A stretch of DNA of 34,391 nt from Bacillus sp. UNC41MFS5 (GTDB lineage: Bacteria > Bacillota > Bacilli > Bacillales_B > DSM-18226). The notes under the pieces were generated by a model. That model made no database searches and had not been told where the DNA came from. It was given only the letters and a program-made list of their open reading frames with translations. Positions 24,468 to 31,612 of this stretch are shown piece by piece (the stretch's first letter is position 1; each line of letters starts with the position of its first letter). The translations under genes were made by a program, and so were the position numbers. The stretch covers positions 1 to 34,391 of the forward strand of contig NZ_JMLP01000031.1 in NCBI RefSeq assembly GCF_000686805.1, in the 5' to 3' direction.

Positions 24468-25154
24468 AAGTAGTTTTCTTTTTTGAACCAATGATTGAAA
24501 ATTCTTAGTATATTCAACCAAGCCCCCCCACCCCATCAAATCCTCGTCTGAAATCTTCCAAGTATGGTTTGCTGAGTCTTGTCGAATAGCAGCAAAATCA
24601 TAACGATCTGTTGAATAGATGCTAAAGCCTTCTTTTTTGCATTGATCGATAAAAAAGTAATCCTCCGCACGATTTACTTTTTCAAAACGGATATTATAAA
24701 ACACATTTTTTCTAAACATCAAAGTTGCACCAGCTACTGTATCGGACATTGAATTTTCGATTCCTGGAACATGAATTAAAGCCTTTTTATTTTTGAAGTA
24801 TATATAAATAGAGCTTTTTCCAACAATGGAGATATTAGGATCCTCAAAGACGGACATTGCATTTGCAATATAATCAGGTCCGTAATAATCATCATCGTCA
24901 AATTTGGCTATAATATCATAATTTGAGTTCAAGACCCCAAAATTTAAACAATCACCTAAAGCAGCCTTTTCATGCAGTTGATAAACCCGAACATTCGGAT
25001 ATTTCTTTGCCTTCTTAATCCATTTATCAATGTCCATGGTATCTTTATTCAATATAATAATTAATTCTTTTTCCCACCATGTTTGCTGTTGATAATTCTT
25101 AAAAACATTATCCATACATTCATCTCTTATGGTACAAGTAATAATAGAGACCAT
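24438..25154 (-). CDS. Family 2 glycosyltransferase (C-terminus altered by IS remnant)
   Basis: A GT-A fold transferase of about 238 residues. It starts MVSIITCTIRDECMDNVFKN, a shortened form of the usual nucleotide-sugar start. KFDDDDYYGPDY (about 98-109) is the metal-binding DXD region and NRAEDYFFIDQC supplies the acceptor-side ED motif. The last residues (LYTLNSWQQK) are read through antisense IS1182 sequence, so the original C-terminus is lost or replaced; the catalytic domain is complete. It is the third gene of a compact minus-strand operon with 15-base and 11-base gaps. A surface or spore glycan is a plausible target; the sugar is unknown. Confidence 0.8.
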   Translation of the reverse strand: MVSIITCTIRDECMDNVFKNYQQQTWWEKELIIILNKDTMDIDKWIKKAKKYPNVRVYQLHEKAALGDCLNFGVLNSNYDIIAKFDDDDYYGPDYIANAMSVFEDPNISIVGKSSIYIYFKNKKALIHVPGIENSMSDTVAGATLMFRKNVFYNIRFEKVNRAEDYFFIDQCKKEGFSIYSTDRYDFAAIRQDSANHTWKISDEDLMGWGGLVEYTKNFQSLVQKRKLLYTLNSWQQK

Positions 25155-25169
25155 TTTTTCACCCCTCTC

Positions 25170-25448
25170 TTATGAATTGATAACAGTTGCTAAAAATTTT
25201 GTTAGGTTCGGAAACCTTTCAAGTTTTTGTATTTGTTGCATATCTCTTTGTAACTCTTTTTTTGCTTCTGAACTAAATCCTGCCGCACCTATTATATTAA
25301 AATGTCGTATATCGACTTCTAGCATCAGAATAATCGTTTCTAGGATATAGATAAATTTTTCCGAGAAAACTTGAAATTGCTCTGGATTAGATTTTAGAAG
25401 CGATTTATACTCCTTTAAGATGTTATTCATCGTGTTCAAATCTGTCAT
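25170..25448 (-). CDS. Hypothetical helical protein (92 aa) between two glycosyltransferases
   Basis: Predicted to be almost entirely helical: MTDLNTMNNILKEYKSLLKS, QFQVFSEKFIYILETIILML, then SSEAKKELQRDMQQIQKLER. No membrane segment or known motif. It starts 11 bases after the upstream glycosyltransferase ends and stops 15 bases before the next begins, so it is cotranscribed and perhaps an accessory subunit. I do not recognise a family. Confidence 0.65.
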   Translation of the reverse strand: MTDLNTMNNILKEYKSLLKSNPEQFQVFSEKFIYILETIILMLEVDIRHFNIIGAAGFSSEAKKELQRDMQQIQKLERFPNLTKFLATVINS

Positions 25449-25459
25449 CCTAGCCAGTT

Positions 25460-26422
25460 CTAATGCAATGCCAAAATTAAGACATCGACATCATGATGTT
25501 TTATTGTGAATAAGCCGAAGTTTCCAACCGCCTCTTTCCACTTTCTTTCCTCGACAGGATGTTCTTGGTGGTATGTGGGCATTTTATTACTCACTACGTA
25601 TTTGACGCCCATTTTATATAACCTGTATCCTAATTCCCAATCTTCATAACCGTAATTAAAAAATTCTTCATCAAACAATCCTGCCTGGGTGATAAGCTCC
25701 TTTTTGATAGAGATATTCCCTGTTAGAAATGCCATCCATGGAAACATGAACCCTTCTAACTTTTCATTGTAATTACTAATTATTTCTTCGAACCATAGGT
25801 ACGCACTATACGATATATCTTTGAAGTGCCCCTGTACTATATCGTCTTTATTAATCAGTGGATATGGGGTTTCGATAGGATGTTTAGAATTTTTGAATCT
25901 CTTATATATTTGGTGATTCTCTTTTGTTAACTTTTCGATTTTATTCGTGAATTGGTCGGAAAATTCGGGGAAAATACAAGAATATAGAGCTTTTGAATGC
26001 ATCGTGCCTGTCACAATCAGATTATCGGTTAAATGGTGATAGTTATAGTGATTTTGTACAAACTCAGGTTCAGTAATCATTTCAGCATCAAGGAAAATAA
26101 GAATCCTGCCGCTTGCTGATTCGATACCTAAATTTCTAACCCTGGCTCTTCCGAGTTTTTGTGTGCTGTGTATATAATTAAAAATATAGGGAGGATGATA
26201 GTTTTTTAATTTTTCTTCTGTTTCATCAGTAGATGCATCATTAATAAAAATTACTTCCATCTTCTTAACGTTAAAGGATTGATTTTCAAGTGAATAAAGG
26301 GTAAATAAATTTAACGGATACTTATTTCGGGAAGGTATTATAATACTTACTTCATTATCATCGTTCGTTTCATTATTGGAGATCTTTTTATTCGCAGTAG
26401 ATTGATGTTTTACATAACGCAT
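25460..26422 (-). CDS. Family 2 glycosyltransferase with galactosyltransferase-type C-domain
   Basis: 320 residues. The N-terminal GT-A domain has SIIIPSRNKYPLNLFTLYSL, VIFINDASTDETEE, GRARVRNLGIESASG and FLDAEM (the DXD position). The C-terminal part has FLTGNISIKKEL and FNYGYEDWELGYRLYKMG, the ED motif of the galactosyltransferase C-terminal domain. I chose the ATG at 26422 (MRYVKHQS) because AAAGGAAG lies 8 bases before it. First gene of a three-gene operon. The acceptor is unknown; neighbouring spore genes make a spore-surface glycoprotein possible. Confidence 0.85.
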   Translation of the reverse strand: MRYVKHQSTANKKISNNETNDDNEVSIIIPSRNKYPLNLFTLYSLENQSFNVKKMEVIFINDASTDETEEKLKNYHPPYIFNYIHSTQKLGRARVRNLGIESASGRILIFLDAEMITEPEFVQNHYNYHHLTDNLIVTGTMHSKALYSCIFPEFSDQFTNKIEKLTKENHQIYKRFKNSKHPIETPYPLINKDDIVQGHFKDISYSAYLWFEEIISNYNEKLEGFMFPWMAFLTGNISIKKELITQAGLFDEEFFNYGYEDWELGYRLYKMGVKYVVSNKMPTYHQEHPVEERKWKEAVGNFGLFTIKHHDVDVLILALH

Positions 26423-26489
26423 GTTTTCACTTCCTTTCAATAAACCTGTCCAAATGGTCTTTATAGAATATGAGTGACATTTATAACTG

Positions 26490-26587
26490 ACTAAACTACT
26501 ACCTATTTTAAAAGATTAAATGCACTTTTTTAGTTAATTGGTGAATTCAAATATTACAAGAAAAAAGAGCCCGTAAGCTCTTTTATA
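26490..26587 (+). repeat. L-U-T repeat copy 10 (degenerate)
   Basis: GACTAAACTACTACCT resembles the left arm; about 55 bases later ATTACAAGAAAAAAGAGC-CCGTAA-GCTCTTTTA matches the unit start with a short stem. Also a plausible bidirectional terminator. Confidence 0.5.
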
Positions 26588-26611
26588 GATGTGTAATAAA
26601 GGTGGTGATGA

Positions 26612-26707
26612 TTGATAGGCTACCAAGGTGGCGGAATGGGCACATTTTTCTTTGATTGTTGTTCTATTCATCCTTTAATCATTGTTGGGGCATCCTTCAT
26701 GTGTTGA
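26612..26707 (+). pseudogene. YjcZ-type peptide gene with two compensating indels
   Basis: GGTGGTGATG precedes a TTG at 26612. The frame reads MIGYQGGGMGTFF, then FDCCSIHPLIIVGASFMC and stop. Head and tail are YjcZ-like, but the middle lacks the helix. One extra T near 26649 and one missing T near 26675 explain this: between them the neighbouring frame gives SLIVVLFIL, the family sequence. The frame is restored but the membrane helix is interrupted by charged and Cys residues. It could be a pseudogene or carry sequencing errors. Confidence 0.6.
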
Positions 26708-26728
26708 GGATACTAATAATCACAACTA

Positions 26729-26763
26729 GAGGGGTTCTAAAAATTATTTTAGAACCCTCTTTA
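26729..26763 (+). terminator. Terminator after the YjcZ-type gene
   Basis: GGGTTCTAAAA / TTTTAGAACCC perfect 11-bp stem followed by TCTTTAATT. Confidence 0.85.
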
Positions 26764-26821
26764 ATTAACTTTTATGTCGCCCTTTGAGTCAAATGCTACG
26801 GTAATATCAATTCCTTCATAA

Positions 26822-26919
26822 ACTAACCTGCTTCGTTAGTGGAACAAGAAAAAAAGAGCCGCAGATTCGACTCTTTGTTACTCAAGCACCCTTTAGTTTA
26901 AGTAGAATCCTTCACAATC
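26822..26919 (+). repeat. L-U-T repeat copy 11 (complete)
   Basis: ACTAACCTGCTTCGTTAG-TGGAACAAG, A run, stem GAGCCG / CGACTC (C opposite A mismatch), TTTGTTACTCAAGCACCC, TTTAG-TTTAAGTAGAATCC, TTCACAATC. A full left arm, unit and tail. Confidence 0.9.
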
Positions 26920-27112
26920 TTTTTTTACACATTAATAAACTCCAATCCCTTAAATGTGTTGCTCTATACAAAGCGCCTTCTTATAAAAGAAAAGCGCCAG
27001 ATTGCGGAATATTGAAAAACAAGAGTAAGCTTCAAAAATAGTTCCTCAGTTATTTTGCTAAAGCCACTCATAGTGAAGTGAAAAATGCTGTAAAGCAATT
27101 TAAAACTTTTTT

Positions 27113-27142
27113 GGATAATAAAATTATGTTCAGGACATATTA
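27113..27142 (+). promoter_or_regulatory. Possible sigma-G promoter of the gamma-type SASP gene
   Basis: GGATA (27113-27117), 18 bases, then CATATTA (27136-27142). The -10 matches the sigma-G pattern CATNMTA, the -35 is one base off GMATR, and the spacing is right. The leader would be short (about 14 bases) but contains GGAGG. Confidence 0.5.
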
Positions 27143-27163
27143 TTGTCGTGGAGGTGATTTATT

Positions 27164-27352
27164 ATGGCTAATAATCAACAACCAAACAAAACTCAAGCTG
27201 GGACTAACGCCCAACAGGTTAGACAACAAAATGCTCAAGGTGGACAAGCTAGAGCTGGTCAATTCGGAACAGAATTTGCTAGCGAAACAAATGCACAAGA
27301 GGTAAGTCGTCAAAACCAACAATCCCAGCAAAATAATAACCAAAACTCTTAA
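27164..27352 (+). CDS. sspE: Gamma-type small acid-soluble spore protein
   Basis: 62 residues, Gln/Asn-rich, no Cys or Trp: MANNQQPNKTQAGTNAQQVR, then NAQGGQARAGQFGTEFASET and a Gln/Asn tail. The stretch FGTEFASETNAQ(E/A)V is the hallmark of gamma-type SASP (SspE), including the GPR protease cleavage context. The protein is an amino-acid store of the spore core and, unlike alpha/beta SASP, does not bind DNA. It has one repeat block instead of the two in B. subtilis SspE, which makes it short. GGAGGTG lies before the ATG. The region is flanked by repeat copies 11 and 12. Confidence 0.93.
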   Translation: MANNQQPNKTQAGTNAQQVRQQNAQGGQARAGQFGTEFASETNAQEVSRQNQQSQQNNNQNS

Positions 27353-27368
27353 TTTGTGACTTTATAAA

Positions 27369-27402
27369 ACACCTCTTATCGCTCGGTAGGGGGTGTCTTT
27401 TT
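27369..27402 (+). terminator. Terminator of the gamma-type SASP gene
   Basis: ACACCTC / GGGGTGT stem followed by CTTTTTAT, 17 bases after the stop. Confidence 0.7.
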
Positions 27403-27546
27403 ATGAACTTTTTTTGAGGTAAAGCAATTTACAAACATTCTTATTTTCAAACTAAACCTTCGATTGAGCAATTTCTTCACAAACTTTTTAAAAAATTAAG
27501 AACTGAAAAATCAGCTTGGTCTTCTATTTTATGATATTGTTGATCA

Positions 27547-27636
27547 TCTAACCTGACTGTTGAACAAGAAGAAAATTACAATATTAAGTCACGGAATCTT
27601 CAACTTTTGCAACCAAGTAGTTCAATAAGAAGTTTT
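27547..27636 (+). repeat. L-U-T repeat copy 12 (diverged, one and a half units)
   Basis: CTAACCTGACTG-TTGAACAAGAAG, a diverged middle, AACTTTTGCAACC, then GTAG-TTCAATAAGAAG, which is the start of a second unit. Confidence 0.65.
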
Positions 27637-27767
27637 GTATGTTATAGCCAATGCTTTTCTGAATATGAAATTAAGTTTTAATCGTAAAATTCTACACAAA
27701 ATTTAAACGACCGTCCTTTACGGGCTTGTCTTAAATGCATAAACTATTAAGATATCATTAGAAAAGA

Positions 27768-28250
27768 GTGAAAATATTGTCAACAAACTTAGTTGCAACA
27801 GTAAGAATTGTCTTGGCTTTAACGGTACAAGCCATTCGATTTGCTAATAGTGCAAAACTGATAATTCAACAACTTGAAGGTTTTGGTTTACCATCCAATC
27901 CAATCAAACCACAATTATATCACGATGCCATGGATAGTCTAACTGATGCTTTTAATACTATTCAAGCTCCCCCTTTAAATATACAATGGACAACTGACCC
28001 TATACTTCCACTTAACCCAATTTATCCTAATGATCCTATAAGAATTAAACTATCAGACAACCGAGCATTGCTGGCATTAGATAGAACCAATGATGCTATC
28101 AGATATATTCACACAGCTATACTATTAAGTGCTGATCCTGACATCACTGAGCAACTGCTTTTAATTAGATTCCAGGTAAAAGCCGCACGACTTGCACTTG
28201 AAGATGGTATAGATGCTCCTCCATTTGCAGGAGATGTTAAGAGTCGATAA
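27768..28250 (+). CDS. Hypothetical protein (about 160 aa)
   Basis: Starts at GTG 27768 or, slightly better placed after AGAG, at TTG 27777. The N-terminal 40 residues form an amphipathic helix (LVATVRIVLALTVQAIRFAN). A Pro-rich middle (PLNIQWTTDPILPLNPIYPN) and a helical C-terminus (NRALLALDRTNDAIRYIHTA, LLLIRFQVKAARLALEDG) follow. Not a signal peptide of standard form. I recognise no family. It lies between spore-protein genes in the same direction, so a role in sporulation is possible but unproven. Confidence 0.6.
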   Translation: MKILSTNLVATVRIVLALTVQAIRFANSAKLIIQQLEGFGLPSNPIKPQLYHDAMDSLTDAFNTIQAPPLNIQWTTDPILPLNPIYPNDPIRIKLSDNRALLALDRTNDAIRYIHTAILLSADPDITEQLLLIRFQVKAARLALEDGIDAPPFAGDVKSR

Positions 28251-28268
28251 TTTATCGGCTGTTTTTAT
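28242..28268 (+). terminator. Terminator overlapping the stop codon
   Basis: AGTCGATAA / TTATCGGCT stem followed by GTTTTTATTT. The TAA of the preceding gene is inside the left arm. Confidence 0.75.
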
Positions 28269-28290
28269 TTAGTTTACAAAAGTTTTTTTC

Positions 28291-29282
28291 ACTAACCTGC
28301 TTCGTTAGTTCATTAAAAAAAGAAGTTGCCACAGCAACCCCTTGTTAATACAGATAGGTAAGGTTTTGAAGTTATCGCTCCCTTTTCCCCCCGTCTACAC
28401 CGTACAAGCAGCTTTCACCGCATACGGCGTTCCAACTATACCAATCCACTTTAACCATAACACTGTTTAGTATTGTGATATTTAATGTGTTTCATTTCTT
28501 CCGTTTCAATAAGTCGGTGCCTCCCGTGGGAGGTGAACCTCTTTTAGTCATACGAGAACCTTTAACCGATAAAGAATTGCCTTGCATGATTAAAGGAATC
28601 TTCAATAGTCTTGTGGCTATCCCTCCATGTTGATTAGACATTTCATCGGTACTGTGCCACTACTTTCACTGATATAAAGAAAAGTTATACGGCAACTATT
28701 ATCATTATCGCTTTTCTTTTCAACGCTTCGTCGGGAGTAAGCCCTCCACGTTATCAGCTTACAATGTTGAATTATATCTATTATAGAATGAACTTAGGTG
28801 CTTCCATTAAGCCTGTTAGCCGTTCATATGCCTGTAACATATCATGGACTTTCATATGAGTTATTTTTACTCATCCACTGCTAACCTCACGCTGTGGCGA
28901 TATACACATTTCCATGTATTGTGCTTGTAGACCCGTACATTCAGAAGTTCGTCAGCTTACCCTTTTCTTGTAGGTTTATTTGCATTCTCACCATATTCTT
29001 TCAACTCATGCATCATGAACTACACCACTCCTTCGAGTAGGATTTCGGCAGCCGAACTGCTACGGTAGTTTCTCACGCCTTTTCGCCGAGCTTATAACAC
29101 TACCATTCTTACTAAATCCAGTGCTATTCGACTAAGAGAGAACCCTTCAGGGCGTTACTCCATCATTTGATTCTTCGATATAATCCTTCAGTTCCGACAG
29201 GAACTGTCTGACCTTTACCTGAGTATTGTAACCAATCTCAATTTAAGCCAGAAACATTTCGCACAACTCAAGCACCCGTTAG
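28291..29282 (+). repeat. L-U-T repeat copy 13, split by a group II intron
   Basis: Left arm ACTAACCTGCTTCGTTAG, CATTAAAAAAAGAA, stem GTTGC-CACA-GCAAC and CCCCTTGTTA end at 28347. AACTCAAGCACCC-GTTAG resumes at 29265. Joined, they form GTTAAACTCAAG exactly as in intact copies. An IS110-like element starts at 29283. Confidence 0.85.
28348..29264 (-). mobile_element. Group II intron without intron-encoded protein
   Basis: 917 bases on the minus strand. The 5' end is GTGCG (29264-29260), the consensus start. Domain V is at about 28396-28431 (GCCGTATGCGGTGAAAGC with TACGG closing the stem), 48 bases from the 3' end, which leaves room for domain VI and ends in AT. Domain I-type segments such as GGCGTGAGAAACTAC and GGAGGGATAGCCACAAG are recognisable. 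No reverse transcriptase frame exists, so mobility would need a maturase from elsewhere. Boundaries are fixed by the interrupted repeat. Confidence 0.88.
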
Positions 29283-29483
29283 CCATCCATGCAGCACAAA
29301 ATCAGTGCTGCACCACAGAGAATGAAAATGGTTAGGAAGTGTCAATACTGTTACTGACCTTAATCCAGTCAACCCTAATTCATAGACTTATTAATTATCG
29401 CTCTCCTCTTTTTTTATGATTGAGCAGGGTCTTCTTAAGTATTGTCATTTTTCTAATGTTGAAGAAACTTAATTTCATGGTAG
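29283..29483 (+). mobile_element. Short IS110-like non-autonomous element A
   Basis: 201 bases. The left 50 bases match the IS110 left end at 14172 (CCATCCATG, stem GCAGCAC / GTGCTGC, CACCACAGAGAATGAAAATG); the rest is different and ends TTTCATGGTAG, followed by TTGAACA. It is about 93 percent identical by eye to 30149-30352. No coding sequence. Confidence 0.7.
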
Positions 29484-29505
29484 TTGAACACGTACATTCT
29501 CTTTT

Positions 29506-29535
29506 ACTAACCTGACGCTTTGTTCTATTCAAGCA
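29506..29535 (+). repeat. L-U-T repeat copy 14 (left arm only)
   Basis: ACTAACCTGACGCTTTG then TTCTATTCAAG. Partial and diverged. Confidence 0.5.
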
Positions 29536-29623
29536 ATGTAAATTTCAAATTTATGAGCATATTAAGTAAGTCGAGTAGACAAAAATATTCGCATAGTACT
29601 TCAATGAAAAGAGGGTTTAAAAA

Positions 29624-29830
29624 ATGACAGTTGGAAAAGATGTTCAAACCGCTTTAGCAAGTTTAAAAAGTGCACAAGCAAGCTTTGAAACTTTTGCTTT
29701 AGCAACCGATAACCAGAATGCAAAGCAACTTTATCAACAAGCCGCACAACAAACAAAATCCGTACTTGACAGCCTTCAACCTCGTCTTCAAGAAATTCAA
29801 GGGGAAGAACCTCAGTACAATCAGCAATAA
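29624..29830 (+). CDS. DUF1657 family protein
   Basis: 68 residues: MTVGKDVQTALASLKSAQAS, FETFALATDNQNAKQLYQQA, then a Gln-rich end. This is the DUF1657 pattern: helical, Ala/Gln-rich, without Cys. In Bacillus, DUF1657 genes often accompany spoVA-2mob spore-germination loci; none is present here. AGAGGG lies about 9 bases before the ATG and a clear terminator follows. It is bracketed by the two near-identical IS110-like elements A and B. Confidence 0.88.
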   Translation: MTVGKDVQTALASLKSAQASFETFALATDNQNAKQLYQQAAQQTKSVLDSLQPRLQEIQGEEPQYNQQ

Positions 29831-29928
29831 AGTGTAAGCGTCTTTATCAAATATGATAAGATATCCCAGATACATTTTCTGGCGGTCGGAATATGATGTT
29901 ATATAAAAAATTCATGTCCATTTTCCTA

Positions 29929-29957
29929 AACCATCCTTTCTAGGATGGTTTTGTTTT
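29929..29957 (+). terminator. Terminator of the DUF1657 gene
   Basis: AACCATCCT-TTCT-AGGATGGTT followed by TTGTTTTTT. The remaining bases to 30082 hold nothing I recognise. Confidence 0.88.
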
Positions 29958-30082
29958 TTAGAACAACATTTATTCTGTTCCATAAGTTTTTAACAAAAAT
30001 ACATCAAAAAAAATCAATTTTATTGCACAATATGGGTCAATTGCGGCATAAATGAGAGATGGATTTTCACCTTTCTTGTTCC

Positions 30083-30148
30083 ACTAACCTGCTCCATTAC
30101 TTTAATAAAAAATGCCTTACTTCGTTGTTGAAGTAAAGCACCCGTTAG
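30083..30148 (+). repeat. L-U-T repeat copy 15 (right end interrupted by IS110-like element)
   Basis: ACTAACCTGCTCCATTAC-TTTAATAAAAA, stem TGCCTTACTTC / GAAGTAAAGCA (C opposite A mismatch), CCC and GTTAG (30144-30148). Confidence 0.8.
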
Positions 30149-30352
30149 CCATACATGCAGCGGAAAAATCGTCGCTGCACCACAAAGAATGAAAATGGTT
30201 AGGAAGTGTCAATACTGTTACTAACCTTAATCCAGTTAACCCTAATCCATAGACTTATTAATTATCGCTCTCCTCTTTTTTTTAACGATTGAGCAGGGTC
30301 TTCTTAAGTATTGTCATTTTTCTAATGTTGAAGAAACTTAATTTCATGGTAG
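30149..30352 (+). mobile_element. Short IS110-like non-autonomous element B
   Basis: 204 bases, near-identical to element A. The first stem is changed on both sides (GCAGCG / CGCTGC), so pairing is kept. It ends TTTCATGGTAG, 12 bases before the stop of the VOC gene. Confidence 0.7.
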
Positions 30353-30364
30353 CTTAAGAAGGTT

Positions 30365-30715
30365 TTAACACTTACACACCATCAAATGATTGCCATCAGG
30401 GTCTTTAAAATTAAACCATTGGTTATGCTCTATTCCTGTTGTTATTTCTACATTCTTTTCCCTCATAAACTCATAAGCATTTTCTATATTATTAGTATTG
30501 AAATGAAATAGTGGGACTTTGAATATATTTTCAACTGAAAAAATCTTGCTATCTAATACAATCCCTGTTCCATTCATAGGTACTATAAACAAATGACCAA
30601 ATAATATTTCGCCTTCTGCTGCTAAACCAAGTATGTCACAATACCAATTACGTGCCTCTTCAATATTACGTACAGGAATAAAAACTGTCCCGATTTGATT
30701 TAGTATAGGATTCAT
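30365..30715 (-). CDS. VOC family (glyoxalase/bleomycin-resistance type) protein
   Basis: 116 residues with the paired beta-alpha-beta-beta-beta modules of the vicinal oxygen chelate fold: IGTVFIPVRNIEEARNWYCD, then ILGL near the start, and GIEHNQWFNFKDPDGNHLMV at the end. FKDPDGN is the signature of the second module. Metal ligands are not fully conserved, and the substrate cannot be predicted. I chose the ATG at 30715 (MNPILNQIG) because GGAGG lies 6 bases before it. Confidence 0.85.
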   Translation of the reverse strand: MNPILNQIGTVFIPVRNIEEARNWYCDILGLAAEGEILFGHLFIVPMNGTGIVLDSKIFSVENIFKVPLFHFNTNNIENAYEFMREKNVEITTGIEHNQWFNFKDPDGNHLMVCKC

Positions 30716-30795
30716 AAATACCTCCAATAAATATGACATTGAATTACTAATTTTATCAATTCGTCGATAGGTCTCTTTTTCCCTTTTCTTATTGT

Positions 30796-30838
30796 ACTAA
30801 ACTGCTTCGTTACTTTAAGTGTATTCCTACACAATCTC
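30796..30838 (+). repeat. L-U-T repeat copy 16 (no unit; apparent empty site)
   Basis: ACTAAACTGCTTCGTTAC joins directly to TTTAAGTGTATTCC, TACACAATC. The left arm and right tail are present, the 60-base unit is absent, and GTTAC occurs once. I see nothing further in 30839-31027. Confidence 0.8.
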
Positions 30839-31027
30839 TACGTTTTCATAAATATCCAAATTTCCCCTGGGTGTTTTTCAGCAATATGGCCCTAGAATGA
30901 AAAATAAGCGCTTATCCTTGTTCAAAGAAAGCGCCCGATTGCTTGATAAGAAAAGCACATTTTTTTATCTGCCTATTTTACATAACTATTTAGCGATAAT
31001 TATAATTTCTTTATCTAAAAGGCTGAA

Positions 31028-31612
31028 TTAAAACCTGAATGATCCCTCAGCTTCTTTGGATCCATTCCGAGCCTCATTCAGCAGTCTATGGCCTGTAAGC
31101 CAAACTGCCACCCCGGTCCCCCACAATATTAGGGCAGAGCCAAAACCGATAGATGTCCACCATACCATAATTTGATGATTCTCCCAGGTAACTCTCACAG
31201 GCAAAGTTAGCAGTGTGATTGCCGAAAGCAGACAGAGGAGAGTACCCGAAATATAATGGATCTTAACCTGAAAAAGGTGCGCTAGAGGAAAGAAATGAGC
31301 ACCTACAATAAGAGCCATCAAAGGGACAAACAAATCCAAGTGATTGGTATACCCACAAATTGCGGCGGTGGCGGCAATCAACACGCCTTCTAAACCGAAA
31401 ATAATACCGAACCATATATTCTTTCGCTTCCAATGATGGGAATCACCTTTTATCATCTCATTTGATAACTCTCTTGAATTTATTATCACTACTATTCCAC
31501 CGATAAGCAGAATAACACCAATTAACAGGGATAAGATCAAAAGCCAGAGAAATCCCCAGCCCTGCAGTCCTTTAATTCCAATTCCCGCCCACATAGTACC
31601 GAAAAATGCCAT
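31028..31612 (-). CDS. Multipass membrane protein; start region disrupted by a G7 run
   Basis: 194 residues with about six hydrophobic helices: 16-43, 68-88, 93-110, 117-137 and 147-172 are clearest. The central part FGLEGVLIAATAAICGY, FPLAHLFQVKIHYISGTLLC suggests a family of uncharacterised Bacillus membrane proteins. The ATG at 31612 has no ribosome binding site. A much better start, ATG 31673 after AGGAGGG, reads MSQTIIPRAAVR and would join this frame in phase if a run of seven G (31633-31639) were six. As it stands, that start gives only 33 residues. The gene is thus frameshifted, phase-variable or miscounted. Confidence 0.7.
   Translation of the reverse strand: MAFFGTMWAGIGIKGLQGWGFLWLLILSLLIGVILLIGGIVVIINSRELSNEMIKGDSHHWKRKNIWFGIIFGLEGVLIAATAAICGYTNHLDLFVPLMALIVGAHFFPLAHLFQVKIHYISGTLLCLLSAITLLTLPVRVTWENHQIMVWWTSIGFGSALILWGTGVAVWLTGHRLLNEARNGSKEAEGSFRF

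Noticed and set aside
27078..27343. Frames overlapping the gamma-type SASP gene
   Set aside because: Shadows of the Gln/Asn-rich repeat; the SASP frame has the ribosome binding site and the family signature.
29540..29600. Sigma-G promoter before the DUF1657 gene
   Set aside because: CATAGTA resembles a -10, but no -35 element lies at the correct 17-18 base spacing.
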